Shown here: positions 12,398 through 21,946 of the stretch, in pieces
Numbering within the stretch: the stretch's first letter is position 1
Layout of the letters: the number at the start of each line of letters is the position of its first letter
Assembly (NCBI GenBank): GCA_033439685.1
Contig: JAUEDM010000004.1
Coordinates: 1,240,001-1,304,000 of the forward strand
Length of the DNA stretch: 64,000 bases
Origin: Apodospora peruviana
Lineage: Eukaryota; Ascomycota; Sordariomycetes; Sordariales; Lasiosphaeriaceae
Direction of reading: 5' to 3'
Notes under the pieces: generated by a model
Seen by the model: the letters and a program-made list of their open reading frames with translations, nothing else
Databases searched by the model: none
Told to the model about the DNA's origin: nothing
Position numbers and translations under genes: made by a program

Positions 12398-13699
12398 TCA
12401 CACCATAATCCTCCTCAACCCTTCCGTTCCTCCCAACACCTTCCGTCCCGTGACGGCACACCTCCCTTCGCCACTCTCCCACTTTCCGGCCCTGTTTGCG
12501 TCGTCTGTCATGAATCGCCCCTGGCGCGGATGGGTCCCCGTGATCCACTTGTGGATGCAGGTGTAGCAGTAGACGACGCCGGTCTGGCAGGCGGTAGGCG
12601 TGGTGATGTCGTCTTCGCAGATAGGACACAGTTCCGAGTGTTTGGGGGGAGGTACGGTGAAGATGGGTAATAATGAGGATGCGGCGATGGGAGCTTGTTC
12701 CCGCAACTTTTCATCGGAATGTTTTTCAACTGTATCTCTATTTTCAGAAGAAGAAGTAGTTGTCGATGGCGGTATTCCCGTTACTACCGGTGGGGGCAGG
12801 TCAAGGCTCTCGGCGGCCTTGCGCGACAGCTGCTTGGCAAAGTCGGACGCGTACCACCACTCCAGAAACTTGAGCGCGAATATGCTGGTCGGCAACACCA
12901 GCGACAGGCCGCCCATCATGCGGGCGCTGATGTTGCGCGGGGAGAAGAGAGAAGTGGAAGTCCCGGCGGCGGGGACAGTCGCGTTCGTCGCACTGGTGGT
13001 GGCGGCTTTTTCCAACGCCTCGATGGCGTGAAAGTCGGCAGCGTTCATCCGCCTCATGCGCGTGCCGATGAGCCAGAGGAAGGGGCTGTGGTACTGGGAG
13101 TTATCGAACAGGTAGGCGAGATTAAACGCCAGCAGAGCAAAGTAGTAGGTTGTGTTCACGCTGGGGTATATATTCCTCAAAAACCAGCGGTAGTAGTGCA
13201 ATACCTTGTCTTTCCAGGTCGCGTTGGCCGGAAGCCGGGTGTAGGCGGACCCCAGCAGGGCGCGGGGCGCGTTGATCTCGTAGGCCTCATCGAGCTTTCG
13301 TTTCAGGTAGGGGATGCCGACCATCACGGCAAGGTTGCGCCAGACGTCGGCGGAGGTGAGTTTGAGGGCATCGCGGACGACGGCGGGCGCGGAGTGGGCG
13401 GCGCGCGGGATCTCGGCGGTCAGCGCCTTCTCGCGCTTCAACCCATAAAAGTGCTCGGTGAAGGAGCCGCCGCGGGTGCGCAGGTAGTGGCGCTCGACGA
13501 CTAAGGCGGCGAGCGCGTAGAGCTCCTCGAAGGAGTTGAGGACGCGGAGGAGGTGGCGGGGGTAGCGGCGGGTTGCGACCGTCAGGAGGTAGCGGAGCGT
13601 TGGTGGGAGGAGCGCGGCCAGTTGTTGCTCTGAGAGCAGTTCGAAGAGGGACGGCTTTCCATCGTCAAAGGTGCCGCGCAGGGCTGTGACGAACTCCAT
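12398..13699 (-). CDS. PEX12: Peroxin-12, RING-type peroxisome import ligase subunit
   Basis: A single exon encodes 433 residues. The N-terminal two-thirds match the Pex2/Pex12 membrane domain: ERHYLRT, the GLKRE region, YLKRKLDE, a YYRWFLRNIYPS helix and LAYLFDNSQYHSPF. A Ser/Thr-rich loop sits at about 231-252. The C-terminus has a RING-like zinc domain with Cys 358, 361, 371, 378 and 381, His 383 and a later Cys. The full C3HC4 ligand set is not present, as expected for Pex12. Pex12 forms the ubiquitin ligase channel with Pex2 and Pex10 that monoubiquitinates the receptor Pex5 for recycling. The start is the first ATG of the frame, and the length is typical of fungal orthologues. Confidence 0.93.
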   Translation of the reverse strand: MEFVTALRGTFDDGKPSLFELLSEQQLAALLPPTLRYLLTVATRRYPRHLLRVLNSFEELYALAALVVERHYLRTRGGSFTEHFYGLKREKALTAEIPRAAHSAPAVVRDALKLTSADVWRNLAVMVGIPYLKRKLDEAYEINAPRALLGSAYTRLPANATWKDKVLHYYRWFLRNIYPSVNTTYYFALLAFNLAYLFDNSQYHSPFLWLIGTRMRRMNAADFHAIEALEKAATTSATNATVPAAGTSTSLFSPRNISARMMGGLSLVLPTSIFALKFLEWWYASDFAKQLSRKAAESLDLPPPVVTGIPPSTTTSSSENRDTVEKHSDEKLREQAPIAASSLLPIFTVPPPKHSELCPICEDDITTPTACQTGVVYCYTCIHKWITGTHPRQGRFMTDDANRAGKWESGEGRCAVTGRKVLGGTEGLRRIMV

Positions 13700-14760
13700 G
13701 CTGCTGCTGTGGTGCGGGGTGAGGGTTATGGTGTTGGAGGCGCATCTTTTTTGCCGTTCGCCGGCGATGGAGTGATGTCGTCAGGCCCGACTACACTGTA
13801 GAAAGCTAGTGTGGACGGGACTCGGCGCCGCAGGGTTGGGTTGCTGCTGATTGACCGCGGCACAGCAGTGGATACAGAGCTCTGCCGGCGCACGTGTCGG
13901 GTTCAACGTTCAACTTCCTGGGGATTGTGGGAACCCCCACTCATCTCTTGGCGTTCCTTGCCGGTTTACGGAGCATGGGGCCATGTCAGAAGCGATGCAC
14001 ACTGGACTCGTTGATGTTTTCATAAGATTTTTATTCCATGATTGTATTGCCCTCCTCCCTAGCTTTCACTTACCCTTGCTGTTACAGTGCATAGTTCACT
14101 GTATTCTTGTTCTATTGTTCCCCCCTTACAGCTTCCGTACCGCTGTCGCTTCCGCATTCTTCCACTGTGTAGGCTGCAGGCCGTACTACAACTTGCACCA
14201 CCTTCTATAGAGCCAAAGGTAGCCCTGTAGAAGTAGTTCAGCTTAACAAATATGATATGCGTTATAAAAAAAGGTTGAAAAATAAAGCTTTTTAGTATAG
14301 TTATAGTGGCTGCAGGTGGTGTTTTTAGTGGTGGAATTACCGTATTTGAAAAGTGGTAGAAAAAGGGATTTATATTGTGTTGGGGTGTGATGACTAAGCG
14401 CGGAGGTGAATTTCCTTTGGCCCCATGCTCCGTATCGATAATGATCTTCCTGGCGTGCCCCAGTGTTACTTGCCGAGGCAGCCCCTGAAACCCCTCCATC
14501 AAGGTCCTTTCTTGGAACTGAGTGAGATTATGGAAGCAGTAAACCGTGTAAGGGACTGGAACATGAAGCCAGACCCATTGAACAGTGAACACGACATGCC
14601 AGTTGTCATACAGTTGTACAGAATACAGAATACAGCTCGCATCTCGCTCATCAGCCAATGAGGCTGTTTATGTTTGAGAATCTTTTCGAGAATCCTGCCT
14701 AGTCGTGCTCCCGTCTCAATATCTGGCCCGTCTCCAATCCTTCTCGCCAACACAAACACC
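13700..14760. other. Divergent spacer upstream of PEX12 and the thioesterase
   Basis: No supported gene. The stretch 14220-14400 is AT-richer than its surroundings, with short T and A runs. A 199-codon minus-strand frame across 14059-14658 has no recognisable domain and was not called. Confidence 0.45.
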
Positions 14761-15415
14761 ATGGCCAACCCACCTAACAAGAGCCCTTCTGAATCACCCT
14801 GGAAGAATGTACTAGACATGAGTCTTCTAGAATACAAAGGCACAGACCGACTGCAAGAAGTCCTGAGGAGAGCAAACGTGTGGTCCAAAAGCGTACAACC
14901 CCTCCCCCCCTTTGTACTTGTTTGTGATGTAAACAAACTTGCTAAAACACACCTTCTAGACTGATCAAAGAGGCTGGGATACGCGCCTTATCCCCTACTT
15001 CCACCTTGTATCTTTCACCCTCCCGGAAGGAAAACAGCCGCTACCAAGCGTCACCTTCCGATACACCGCGCGAGCCGAGCACACAAACCCCAAGCAGACG
15101 CTGCATGGCGGCTTCATCGCTACGCTCTTCGACACCTGCACCAGCTTTGCGCTGTTGCTAATTAACTCGCCCGGCTTCTGGTTCAACCTGGGCATCACGC
15201 GGTCGCTGACGACGCAGTATTTCCGCCCGGTCCCCATCGGTACCGACGTGCTCATCGAGTGCAAGGTCCTCCAGATCGGCAAGAAGTTGTGTTCGATTCG
15301 GGGCACGATGCGGCGCGAGAGCGACGACGCGCTGATGGCTGTGTGCGACCATGGGAAGGTCAACACCGATCCGGAAGGGTGGATCAAGAATGGTTTTGCT
15401 GCTGCCAAATTATAA
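14761..15415 (+). CDS. Hotdog-fold acyl-CoA thioesterase (PaaI/ACOT13-like)
   Basis: Two exons, 14761-14913 and 14960-15415, give 202 residues. The intron is only 46 bp, with donor GTACTT, a TTGCTAAAAC branch-like site and acceptor CTAG. It is the choice that keeps frame and produces the WDTRLIPYF segment expected before the fold. The core shows VTFRYTA, then LHGGFIATLFDTCTS (HGG at 100-102), where the helix of the hotdog fold begins, then TQYFRPVPIGTDVLIECKVLQIG and a conserved RGTMRR strand. Members hydrolyse acyl-CoA thioesters; the substrate cannot be read from the sequence. There is no clear targeting signal. It is convergent with the glucoamylase gene, 159 bp apart. Confidence 0.85.
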
Positions 15416-15574
15416 GGCAAGCCAGATATATATAGACCTGGTATTTATGTGCATAGAATACGTATTGATATTTACAATGTCATGTTTTTACCGAACAAGA
15501 ACCAACTCCTATCTTTACTTCAACCCCCCAAGAGCCACTCACTCCCTTCCCTAGATAGAATTATAGAAGGCTAA

Positions 15575-17618
15575 TTAACAACCGCCCCCCGTCCCAAGCA
15601 GCCCCGTCCACGCCTCGTCCGTCTCCAGCAGCACGGCCGTCGAATTCTCGACGCACGCAGGCACCACCAGCGTCCGGTTCACCGTCTCCCAGATCCACGG
15701 CTGCCCGCAATCTTCCTCCCTCGCATACTTGTAATTGACCGTCGTGCCGGCCACGAGCGGGATCTGTTCGAACCACAGCGGCCGCTCGGCCGTATAGTTG
15801 GACGACTGCATCGGCACGGCGCTACCCAGGTCCCAGCCCCCCAAATCGGTCGAGTTGCCGGCCAGATATATGTTCTCCCCGTAGTAGGTGGTGGCATTCA
15901 AAACGAACAACACGGTGGACGTGCACCCGATCGTCACGTTGGGAGCGCCCGCTGCTGTTGCCGGAGCGTAGGTACTTGCCACCGAGCCAGGGGCGCATGT
16001 CTCAGGCAGAGTAGTACTTTCACCAAAAACCCAGCTGGGAGGAAACTCGCCGCCGCGTCGATGGGCCATGCTCACAAACGAGGCGTACGACCACGTCAGA
16101 TCCGCTGCCGACAGCGGCGTCCCCGGCGCGATCTTGAGAAACTGCTCGGCCAGCGACCCGTCCGTGGGCGTGTACTTCTGCACGACTTCAACAAAACTGT
16201 CGGCATAGGCAATGGCCGCGTCGACGATCTGCCGGAACGCCCCCGTCTTCTTGCAGCGTTTGTACGTCCTGTTGGCCTCGACCCCTGGATAAAGGTCCTG
16301 GAAGAAGGCGAGCGAGGTGATGTCGACCGTGATGGCGCCCTGCTTGGACCACTGCGCTGCCGCATCATACAAAAACTCGGCGGCTCCGAGGGTGATAAGG
16401 TACCACGGGTTGCCACTGTAGTAAACATCTTCGGGGTACCGGCCGAGCGCGACGCCGCTTCTCGGTGAGATGCCGCTGTTGATGGGGTACAGGTTCGGGT
16501 TGCGGAAGGTATCGACAAACACCTTGAAGTTGGCAAGCATGCGGCTGTGGCACGGCTGCAGCGTCAGGCTATCGCATGGTGCGTTGATATCAAAGGCGCC
16601 GATGGCACCTAGAACGGTATTCGCGTCGACGCCGCCCCGGCCGGTGTTGCCGTTGATGGTGGCGGTAAAGTACCGGCCGTTCCAGTACGTCTGCAGAAAG
16701 CAGAGGATCTGAGGCGCCTGACCGCAGCCTGTGCAGGATACAACACCCAGGCTTTTTGCCAAAGCCGCGCCCTCGACGAGGGAGCGGTACTGGGCCTGGG
16801 TTGTGAAGAAGCTCGAGCCCGACACTTCTTCCCAGAGGTCGAAGCCAGTTGAGTTCCTATTTGAGTCAGAAGGTTGAAAAAAGGGGGTGGGCGGATGTCA
16901 ACAAAACGAACCAGTACTGCCCGACATAGGACAAGTCATTGGAAATGACGGGCCAAATCGCCTTCTTGACTCTCTCCTGTTCGCCGTGCTGAATCAGATA
17001 GTGGCTATACTGTATTAGAGCTATCGCTCTCAAGGGAGGCCCGTCCCGTTGTGGCCTCCCCCAGTTGCCGTTGAACCGCGACCCGTCGGCGTTGAACTTT
17101 GGTTCTCCCAGGCCGGTGCCGGCCGGTAATAAACCACCAGAGGGATTCGTAACGGTCTGCACCACGGCTTGCGCGTGGATGTAGTCCTCGATGTACACCT
17201 GGAGAGCCGTGTTGCCAAACATGAAATCGTCGACGAGCGCCTTGAGCGTCAGGGCGGCATCTCGTGTCCATGTGTAAAAGTCTTTGTGTGGTTCCAGATA
17301 TTAACATTCCGTAAAGGATAGATCTAAGCTATGTCCGTGTACTTACAGTTCGGATTAGACTTGGACGGGCTCGCAATGACGATACCAGGGCCTGCGCCAG
17401 CGACTTTGGTGCCGTTGGGCCCGATATTGGCCAGGACGCCTTTCAGTGCGATATCTCGCTCTGTTTGAGATGTTTCAACGCTAAATCAAAGGCATGGAGA
17501 AAAGAGTATAGGTACACATACCTGTGCTAATAAAGGAATCGATCGTTCCGGCAGCAACGGTCGAAGCCAGAAGTAGCAGCGCGGCAGCCGAGAAAGGAGA
17601 AGAGACGTGAAGCATCAT
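15575..17618 (-). CDS. Secreted glucoamylase, GH15 with C-terminal CBM20
   Basis: Four exons, 17618-17522, 17460-17347, 17281-16912 and 16856-15575, give 620 residues. A signal peptide (about 1-20) is followed by the GH15 catalytic domain. Visible motifs are YFYTWTRDAALTLKALVD, GLGEPKFNADG, GRPQRDGPPLRA, YWNSTGFDLWEEVSGSSFF with the general acid Glu at about 203, GRYPEDVYYSGNPW, and SLAEQF with the catalytic base at about 431 just before DLTWSYA. Residues about 503-614 form a CBM20 starch-binding module (GENIYLAGNSTDLGGWD, WxWE, NRTL). The linker between modules is short, without the long Ser/Thr-rich stretch of the Aspergillus enzyme. The enzyme releases glucose from non-reducing ends of starch outside the cell. 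The first intron acceptor was chosen to preserve frame: the nearer TTTAG site gives a 41-bp intron and a stop. Confidence 0.95.
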
Positions 17619-17743
17619 GGTGATGGGCAGCTGATTCCTCGAGGTAAGATGGGGAGAAATGAGGTCTGGCCCGGGACACGAGAAAGAGGGAACACACAAC
17701 CGACCCAGTAACCGGGTCTGGTGAGACATGGAGATGTACAAGT

Positions 17744-17761
17744 CATATATATTTATATATA
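17744..17761 (-). promoter_or_regulatory. TATA-like tract of the glucoamylase promoter
   Basis: An AT-only run containing TATATAAATA on the minus strand lies about 130 bp upstream of the glucoamylase ATG. This fits a TATA box with a leader near 100 nt for a strongly expressed secreted enzyme. Confidence 0.5.
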
Positions 17762-18761
17762 TCTGCCTCTTCGAAGCGAGACGAAGCGAATAGCCCCGTT
17801 CTCGCGTGCCAAAAATCAAGTACCATCACCACAATTCATCTTGAATATCAGCATCATCATCACATATGCCTGGCTGGCTTAACCCTACTTGGCCACGCGC
17901 ACGCGCATCATCAAACAATGCCACCCACCGGCCGCATGGCAGCGGTGAAATAACCCAGGTGAGCAAGGTCAGGAACCCACCTAACGCCCCTGGGTTCGTT
18001 CAACGTGATGGTACGCCCAAGTCACGCTCGGGTAAACATCATAAAAGGCCGCTCGGGCTCGGCGATTTCTCCGCATCATTCGTCATCTGCTCTCCCCTAT
18101 CTTACCTTACCGGTACCCGTTTCCGTTGAGCCTCCCTCTCTCCACATCTTCCAGATGGATAAAAGATCGTGAAGAGGCAAGTCACACAAGGGCAGCTAGC
18201 TGATCCATAGATTCTTTTGCAGATTCTCACCGCGGTTGACACGTCTAGTTCTATTTTCTTCAATCGCGGACCGATTCATCGCAGCAGCAGTGGAGCTGTT
18301 CCCGAGGTTCGATGTTACCGTAGTAGTTGTAAGTTGTTTTACTATCAATACATGCACAGGTACCTAGTTCTAGTAGTTTACCGCTTCGGTCTCACTCTCC
18401 AAAACATAAGACCGCAACCGACCCCAGGAGCGTCCGAGAAATTGACCGAGTCACTATCAAATATCACATGCTTCAACAACTTGACAGAAATATGTTCTAG
18501 TGTAATAGCCGAGTGGGTTTCTCTTCTCCTATTTTTCTAATCCCCAATATATACACAATCAGACCCAGTACCGCACCGGCCGGTATGCCCTCGACCTCGC
18601 ATCATAATATACAATGCAAGTGTTGTTCCGCCTCGTCTTTCTGACTTCTCCTCAAATGCCTCCTATCCTCAATGTCAATAAAAGAGAAAGACACCGCCCA
18701 GATGCTCCACACCCAATTCCCCCCTGCCATTTTATAAACTAAACCAAGATAGATTACATAA

Positions 18762-18763
<2 letters not shown>

Positions 18764-18795
<32 letters not shown>
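18764..18795. repeat. (AT)16 microsatellite
   Basis: A perfect 32-bp alternating AT run sits about 60 bp beyond the stop codon of the Mdj1-type gene, within its 3' flank. It is likely length-variable between strains. Confidence 0.9.
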
Positions 18796-18799
<4 letters not shown>

Positions 18800-18852
18800 C
18801 TTTTTAAACATGACGTCCCCTGAAACCTGTTACATCGTACAGATACACTTGC

Positions 18853-20691
18853 TCAACCCGACCCAGCACCCGACTTCTTCGCTGGTTCGTCATCGCTCTT
18901 CTTGTCGCTGCTGTTGGAGCTCTTTTCGGAAGATGATCCATCCTCGCCAGACTTATGGCCGGTATGGTTCGTAAGATTATGCCAAATCGATTTCAGAAAG
19001 CCCTCGTGCTTATGGCTGTCTTCTGTCTGCCCTGTCGAACTCGCACCACCCGCGGACCTGTGATTGATTCCCCTAGTTAGCAAGAAAGACCAGAACTTGA
19101 CCCATTTCCACAATGAAATGGGAGAGCATATCTGTTGGTCCTCACTTTGACTTGAGATTCATGATCCGCTTCGCCGTCTGGTCCCCGAGCTCGTCCGCCA
19201 GCATCTCGACTATCGTCCTCTGGTTGGCCGTCAGATATTTTGGCATCGCCACCTTGAACTCGACCTCCAGGTCGCCATAGCCACCCCGGCGCGTGCCGAT
19301 CTTCGGCATGCCTTTGCCAGACAGCGTCATCTTGTCGCCCGTGTTAGTCCCCGTCGCGACCTTAATCTTGACATCAGCGTCCAGCGTCGGGATGGGAATC
19401 TCTCCACCCAGAATAGCCGTTGTGAGCGGTATCGTCGCCTTGTACCGTATATTCGCCCCGGTGCGGGTGAATTTGGCGTCCGGCGCGACCTTAACAATAA
19501 CAAAAAGGTCGCCATTGTGAGACGGCGCGTTCGGGTTCGCCGCTCGGCCAGTCGCAGGCGCGTCGCCCTCCCCGGTCACCCTCAGCCGCATCCCGTCCTC
19601 AATTCCGGCCGGGATATCCACCGTGATGGTCTTACGTTCCCTGACTACACCATCTCCGGAACACGTCCTGCACTCGGAGCCCTTGGGCACCGCCACTCCG
19701 CTACCCTCGCAAGTGCTACAAGTACTCGCCATCTGGAAGCCACCCGACATGAAATGGACCCTCGTCCCCGTGCCGCCGCAGGCCTTGCAGCTCGACCGCT
19801 TCGTGCCGGCTTTAAGCCCGCTGCCCGTACACGTCTTGCACTGCACCAGCGGCAAGATGGTGATCTTCTTCTTCGTGCCCTTTGCGGCCTCCATAAATGA
19901 CAGATTGCACTGGACCTCGATGTGGTCGCCTTCAAACATCTCCGGTTGGAACGGACCTCCCCCCCGGCCGCCTGAGCCAGCAAACCCGCCCCGCTGGCCG
20001 GTAAAAGCCGAAAACAGGTCTTCAAAATTGATGTTTGCGCCGAACCCGCCCTGGCCTCCAAAGCCGCCTCCGAAGCCGCCACCGAAAGGGTGGCCACCCC
20101 CGAAGGGATGCCCGCCCGGCCCGCCGGGATCACCGCCGGCACTCGGATCGAACCCTGCTGCTCCGAACTGGTCGAACTGCTCCTTCTTCTTGGGGTCGGA
20201 AAGAATCTCGTAGGCGGATTGGATCTCGGCAAACTTATCCTTGGCGTTCGGGTCCTTGTTCGTGTCGGGGTGGAATTTCTTGGCCAGCCCGTAGTAGGCC
20301 TTCTTGATCTCGGACGCCGATGCGCTCTTGCTCACGCCCAACGCGCCGTATGGGTCCTTGGGCGTCGATAGTAGCCTTCGTGTCGTGTGAAATGTCTATT
20401 TCAGTAAAAAAAAAAAAGAAGTTATGGATCAGTACGGTGGGCAAAACCAAACAGCACTACGGAAGAAGCAAACCCGACTGGCGCACATACTTTTGAATGG
20501 GCAATAGACTCAGCCGAAGCCCTGGAAGATAACCGGGCGCCCGGCCTGGCGACCACCGTGAAGCTACATGTCCTCATGTTTGTTGCGGCGCATCCTCTCG
20601 CTGCTCGCTGGCGACGGCATATATGCTGCCGCGCCGTGGAGAATTGGCGGGCTGGCAGGGCAGCAGCTTTTGGTAAAATGCTCGAATTCAT
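18853..20691 (-). CDS. MDJ1: Mitochondrial DnaJ-type Hsp70 co-chaperone
   Basis: Three exons, 20691-20491, 20395-19146 and 19072-18853, give 556 residues. Residues 1-75 are rich in Arg, Ser and Ala with few acids, a mitochondrial presequence. The J domain follows, with HPD at 109-111, then a Gly/Phe-rich segment containing two GGHPFGG units. Next comes the zinc-binding region with four CxxCxGxG repeats (CKTCTGSG, CKACGGTG, CSTCEGSG, CRTCSGDG) and the C-terminal substrate domains. The last exon adds a hydrophilic Ser/Lys/Asp tail of about 73 residues. A read-through of the preceding exon would stop at once, but GTGAGG with a TTGCTAAC branch and CTAG acceptor keeps frame. The protein would stimulate matrix Hsp70 in folding imported proteins. 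Confidence 0.93.
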
Positions 20692-21298
20692 CTCGATGTG
20701 AAAGCGCGCAGCTTACCGACAACGGTGTTCTAGCGACATCAGACTGCCTGATAACAAGGGAGCGGTATGTGGAGTTGCTTTCCGAGCTATAATGCGTCTG
20801 TAGCGATCAGGGGAAACTCGTAGAAGTCTTTCTGGATGCCATTCAACTTTTTTTTTTCCGCTGACGCCGATTGCACAGGTACCTTCCTTATGTATTGGCG
20901 CCTCAGGCATCAAAATGCTCGGCTTAACCTGGAAGGTGTGGAGAACCACTCAAGAACCTTGCTAGAACAAACCACCACTTTCGCTCTGCCCCACTTGCGC
21001 GCCACAGCACAAAAGCGCGTGAGCCGCGATGTCTTGGATTAAAGAATATGTGAAATAAAAGGAGAGATGCCACGATACTCCGATGCCGTGTCTTTTATAT
21101 ATACAAAGGCAACGCAAACCCTTAAATGGGCCTTCTAAACGCCAGTCGTGCCCGAAATGCCCTTAAACCCCTGCATTCACGCAGCTTCATTATCCTTATG
21201 AACTAAATCCTGCAAGCGCGATTGACCCAAGCACTTTGAGTTTGTACCAGGCTGCCGCCAAAAGTGACGAAAGGAGTATTTCGACTGTTATTCTGTAA
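20692..21298. other. Spacer between two minus-strand genes
   Basis: It contains the promoter of the Mdj1-type gene and the 3' flank of the SAP30-like gene. No gene, RNA or repeat was seen apart from a T9 run near 20850. Confidence 0.45.
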
Positions 21299-21946
21299 TC
21301 ATCTGTCGGCCTCGTTGATCATGTATTCCGGCCGCCGAGTCGTCCTAGCTTTGGACACGCCCTGGCCCCTGACCTTGTGGAGAAAATCGACGATGATGTC
21401 GTTTTCCTGGACGCCAAGCCCGTTGAAGTGCTTCCGCACCGTGCCCGTGAGCTGGTCCTTGGCCTGTCTTCGGAACTCTTTGCGTCTCGCAATGGTTGGG
21501 GAGTAGAGACCGACGCTACCTCGCTGGGTGAGAACCCACTGGTGGTAGTCGCTGGCGAAGGCTGTCGGGGTGTTGAGGCGGTAGGCGCGGCGGTAGGCAT
21601 GGAGGACGTTTCTTTCGAAGGCTGGCCATTGTAGCTTCGCACACCGATAAACGTCAGTGGAAAGTCGACATAGAAAAAAGGAGGGATGAGGGACACATAC
21701 TCCTGGGCTGTTCGCTTCTTGTGCGCCCGCGACGCCAGCTGAGGTAGACGGGACCGCAGCCGAGGCCGCGGTGGCAGCACCGGCACTCGTGACCTCACGC
21801 AAGTTTGAACCATTTTGACTGGCGACCCGACGTAGCTTTCCATTGGACTGATGGCCAACAGAATGCCCGTTTTTGTCTTTTGAGTTGAGTGTTTCCGACT
21901 TGGGGTGGTCGTCTTGACCGCTTCGCGCCGACTTTGCCGGCGCCAT
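21299..21946 (-). CDS. SAP30-like Sin3-binding subunit of a histone deacetylase complex
   Basis: Two exons, 21946-21701 and 21634-21299, give 193 residues. The 66-bp intron (GTATGT to GAAG) is in phase 0. The first 80 residues are polar and disordered. The C-terminal part matches the SAP30 Sin3-binding domain: LQWPAFERNVLHAYRRAYRL, TPTAFASDYHQWVL, then SPTIARRKEFRRQ, KDQLTGTVRKHFNG and DIIVDFLHKVR. In yeast and animals this domain docks to the third PAH repeat of Sin3 and helps assemble the Rpd3/HDAC1 corepressor. The zinc module of animal SAP30 is absent, as in other fungal forms. The acceptor for exon 2 is less certain than the donor. Confidence 0.85.
   Translation of the reverse strand: MAPAKSARSGQDDHPKSETLNSKDKNGHSVGHQSNGKLRRVASQNGSNLREVTSAGAATAASAAVPSTSAGVAGAQEANSPGVCVPHPSFFLCRLSTDVYRCAKLQWPAFERNVLHAYRRAYRLNTPTAFASDYHQWVLTQRGSVGLYSPTIARRKEFRRQAKDQLTGTVRKHFNGLGVQENDIIVDFLHKVRGQGVSKARTTRRPEYMINEADR

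Larger units (their letters stand above)
17619..18852. promoter_or_regulatory. Glucoamylase promoter region and Mdj1 3' flank
   Basis: A 1.2-kb spacer with no supported gene. It holds the glucoamylase TATA-like tract (17744-17761) and an AT microsatellite (18764-18795). I could not identify convincing CreA or AmyR sites by eye. Confidence 0.5.

Noticed and set aside
14059..14658. 199-codon minus-strand frame
   Set aside because: Irregular composition, no domain, overlaps AT-rich spacer and the promoter side of the thioesterase gene.
16061..16468. 135-codon plus-strand frame antisense to the glucoamylase
   Set aside because: Shadow frame of a recognised GH15 gene.
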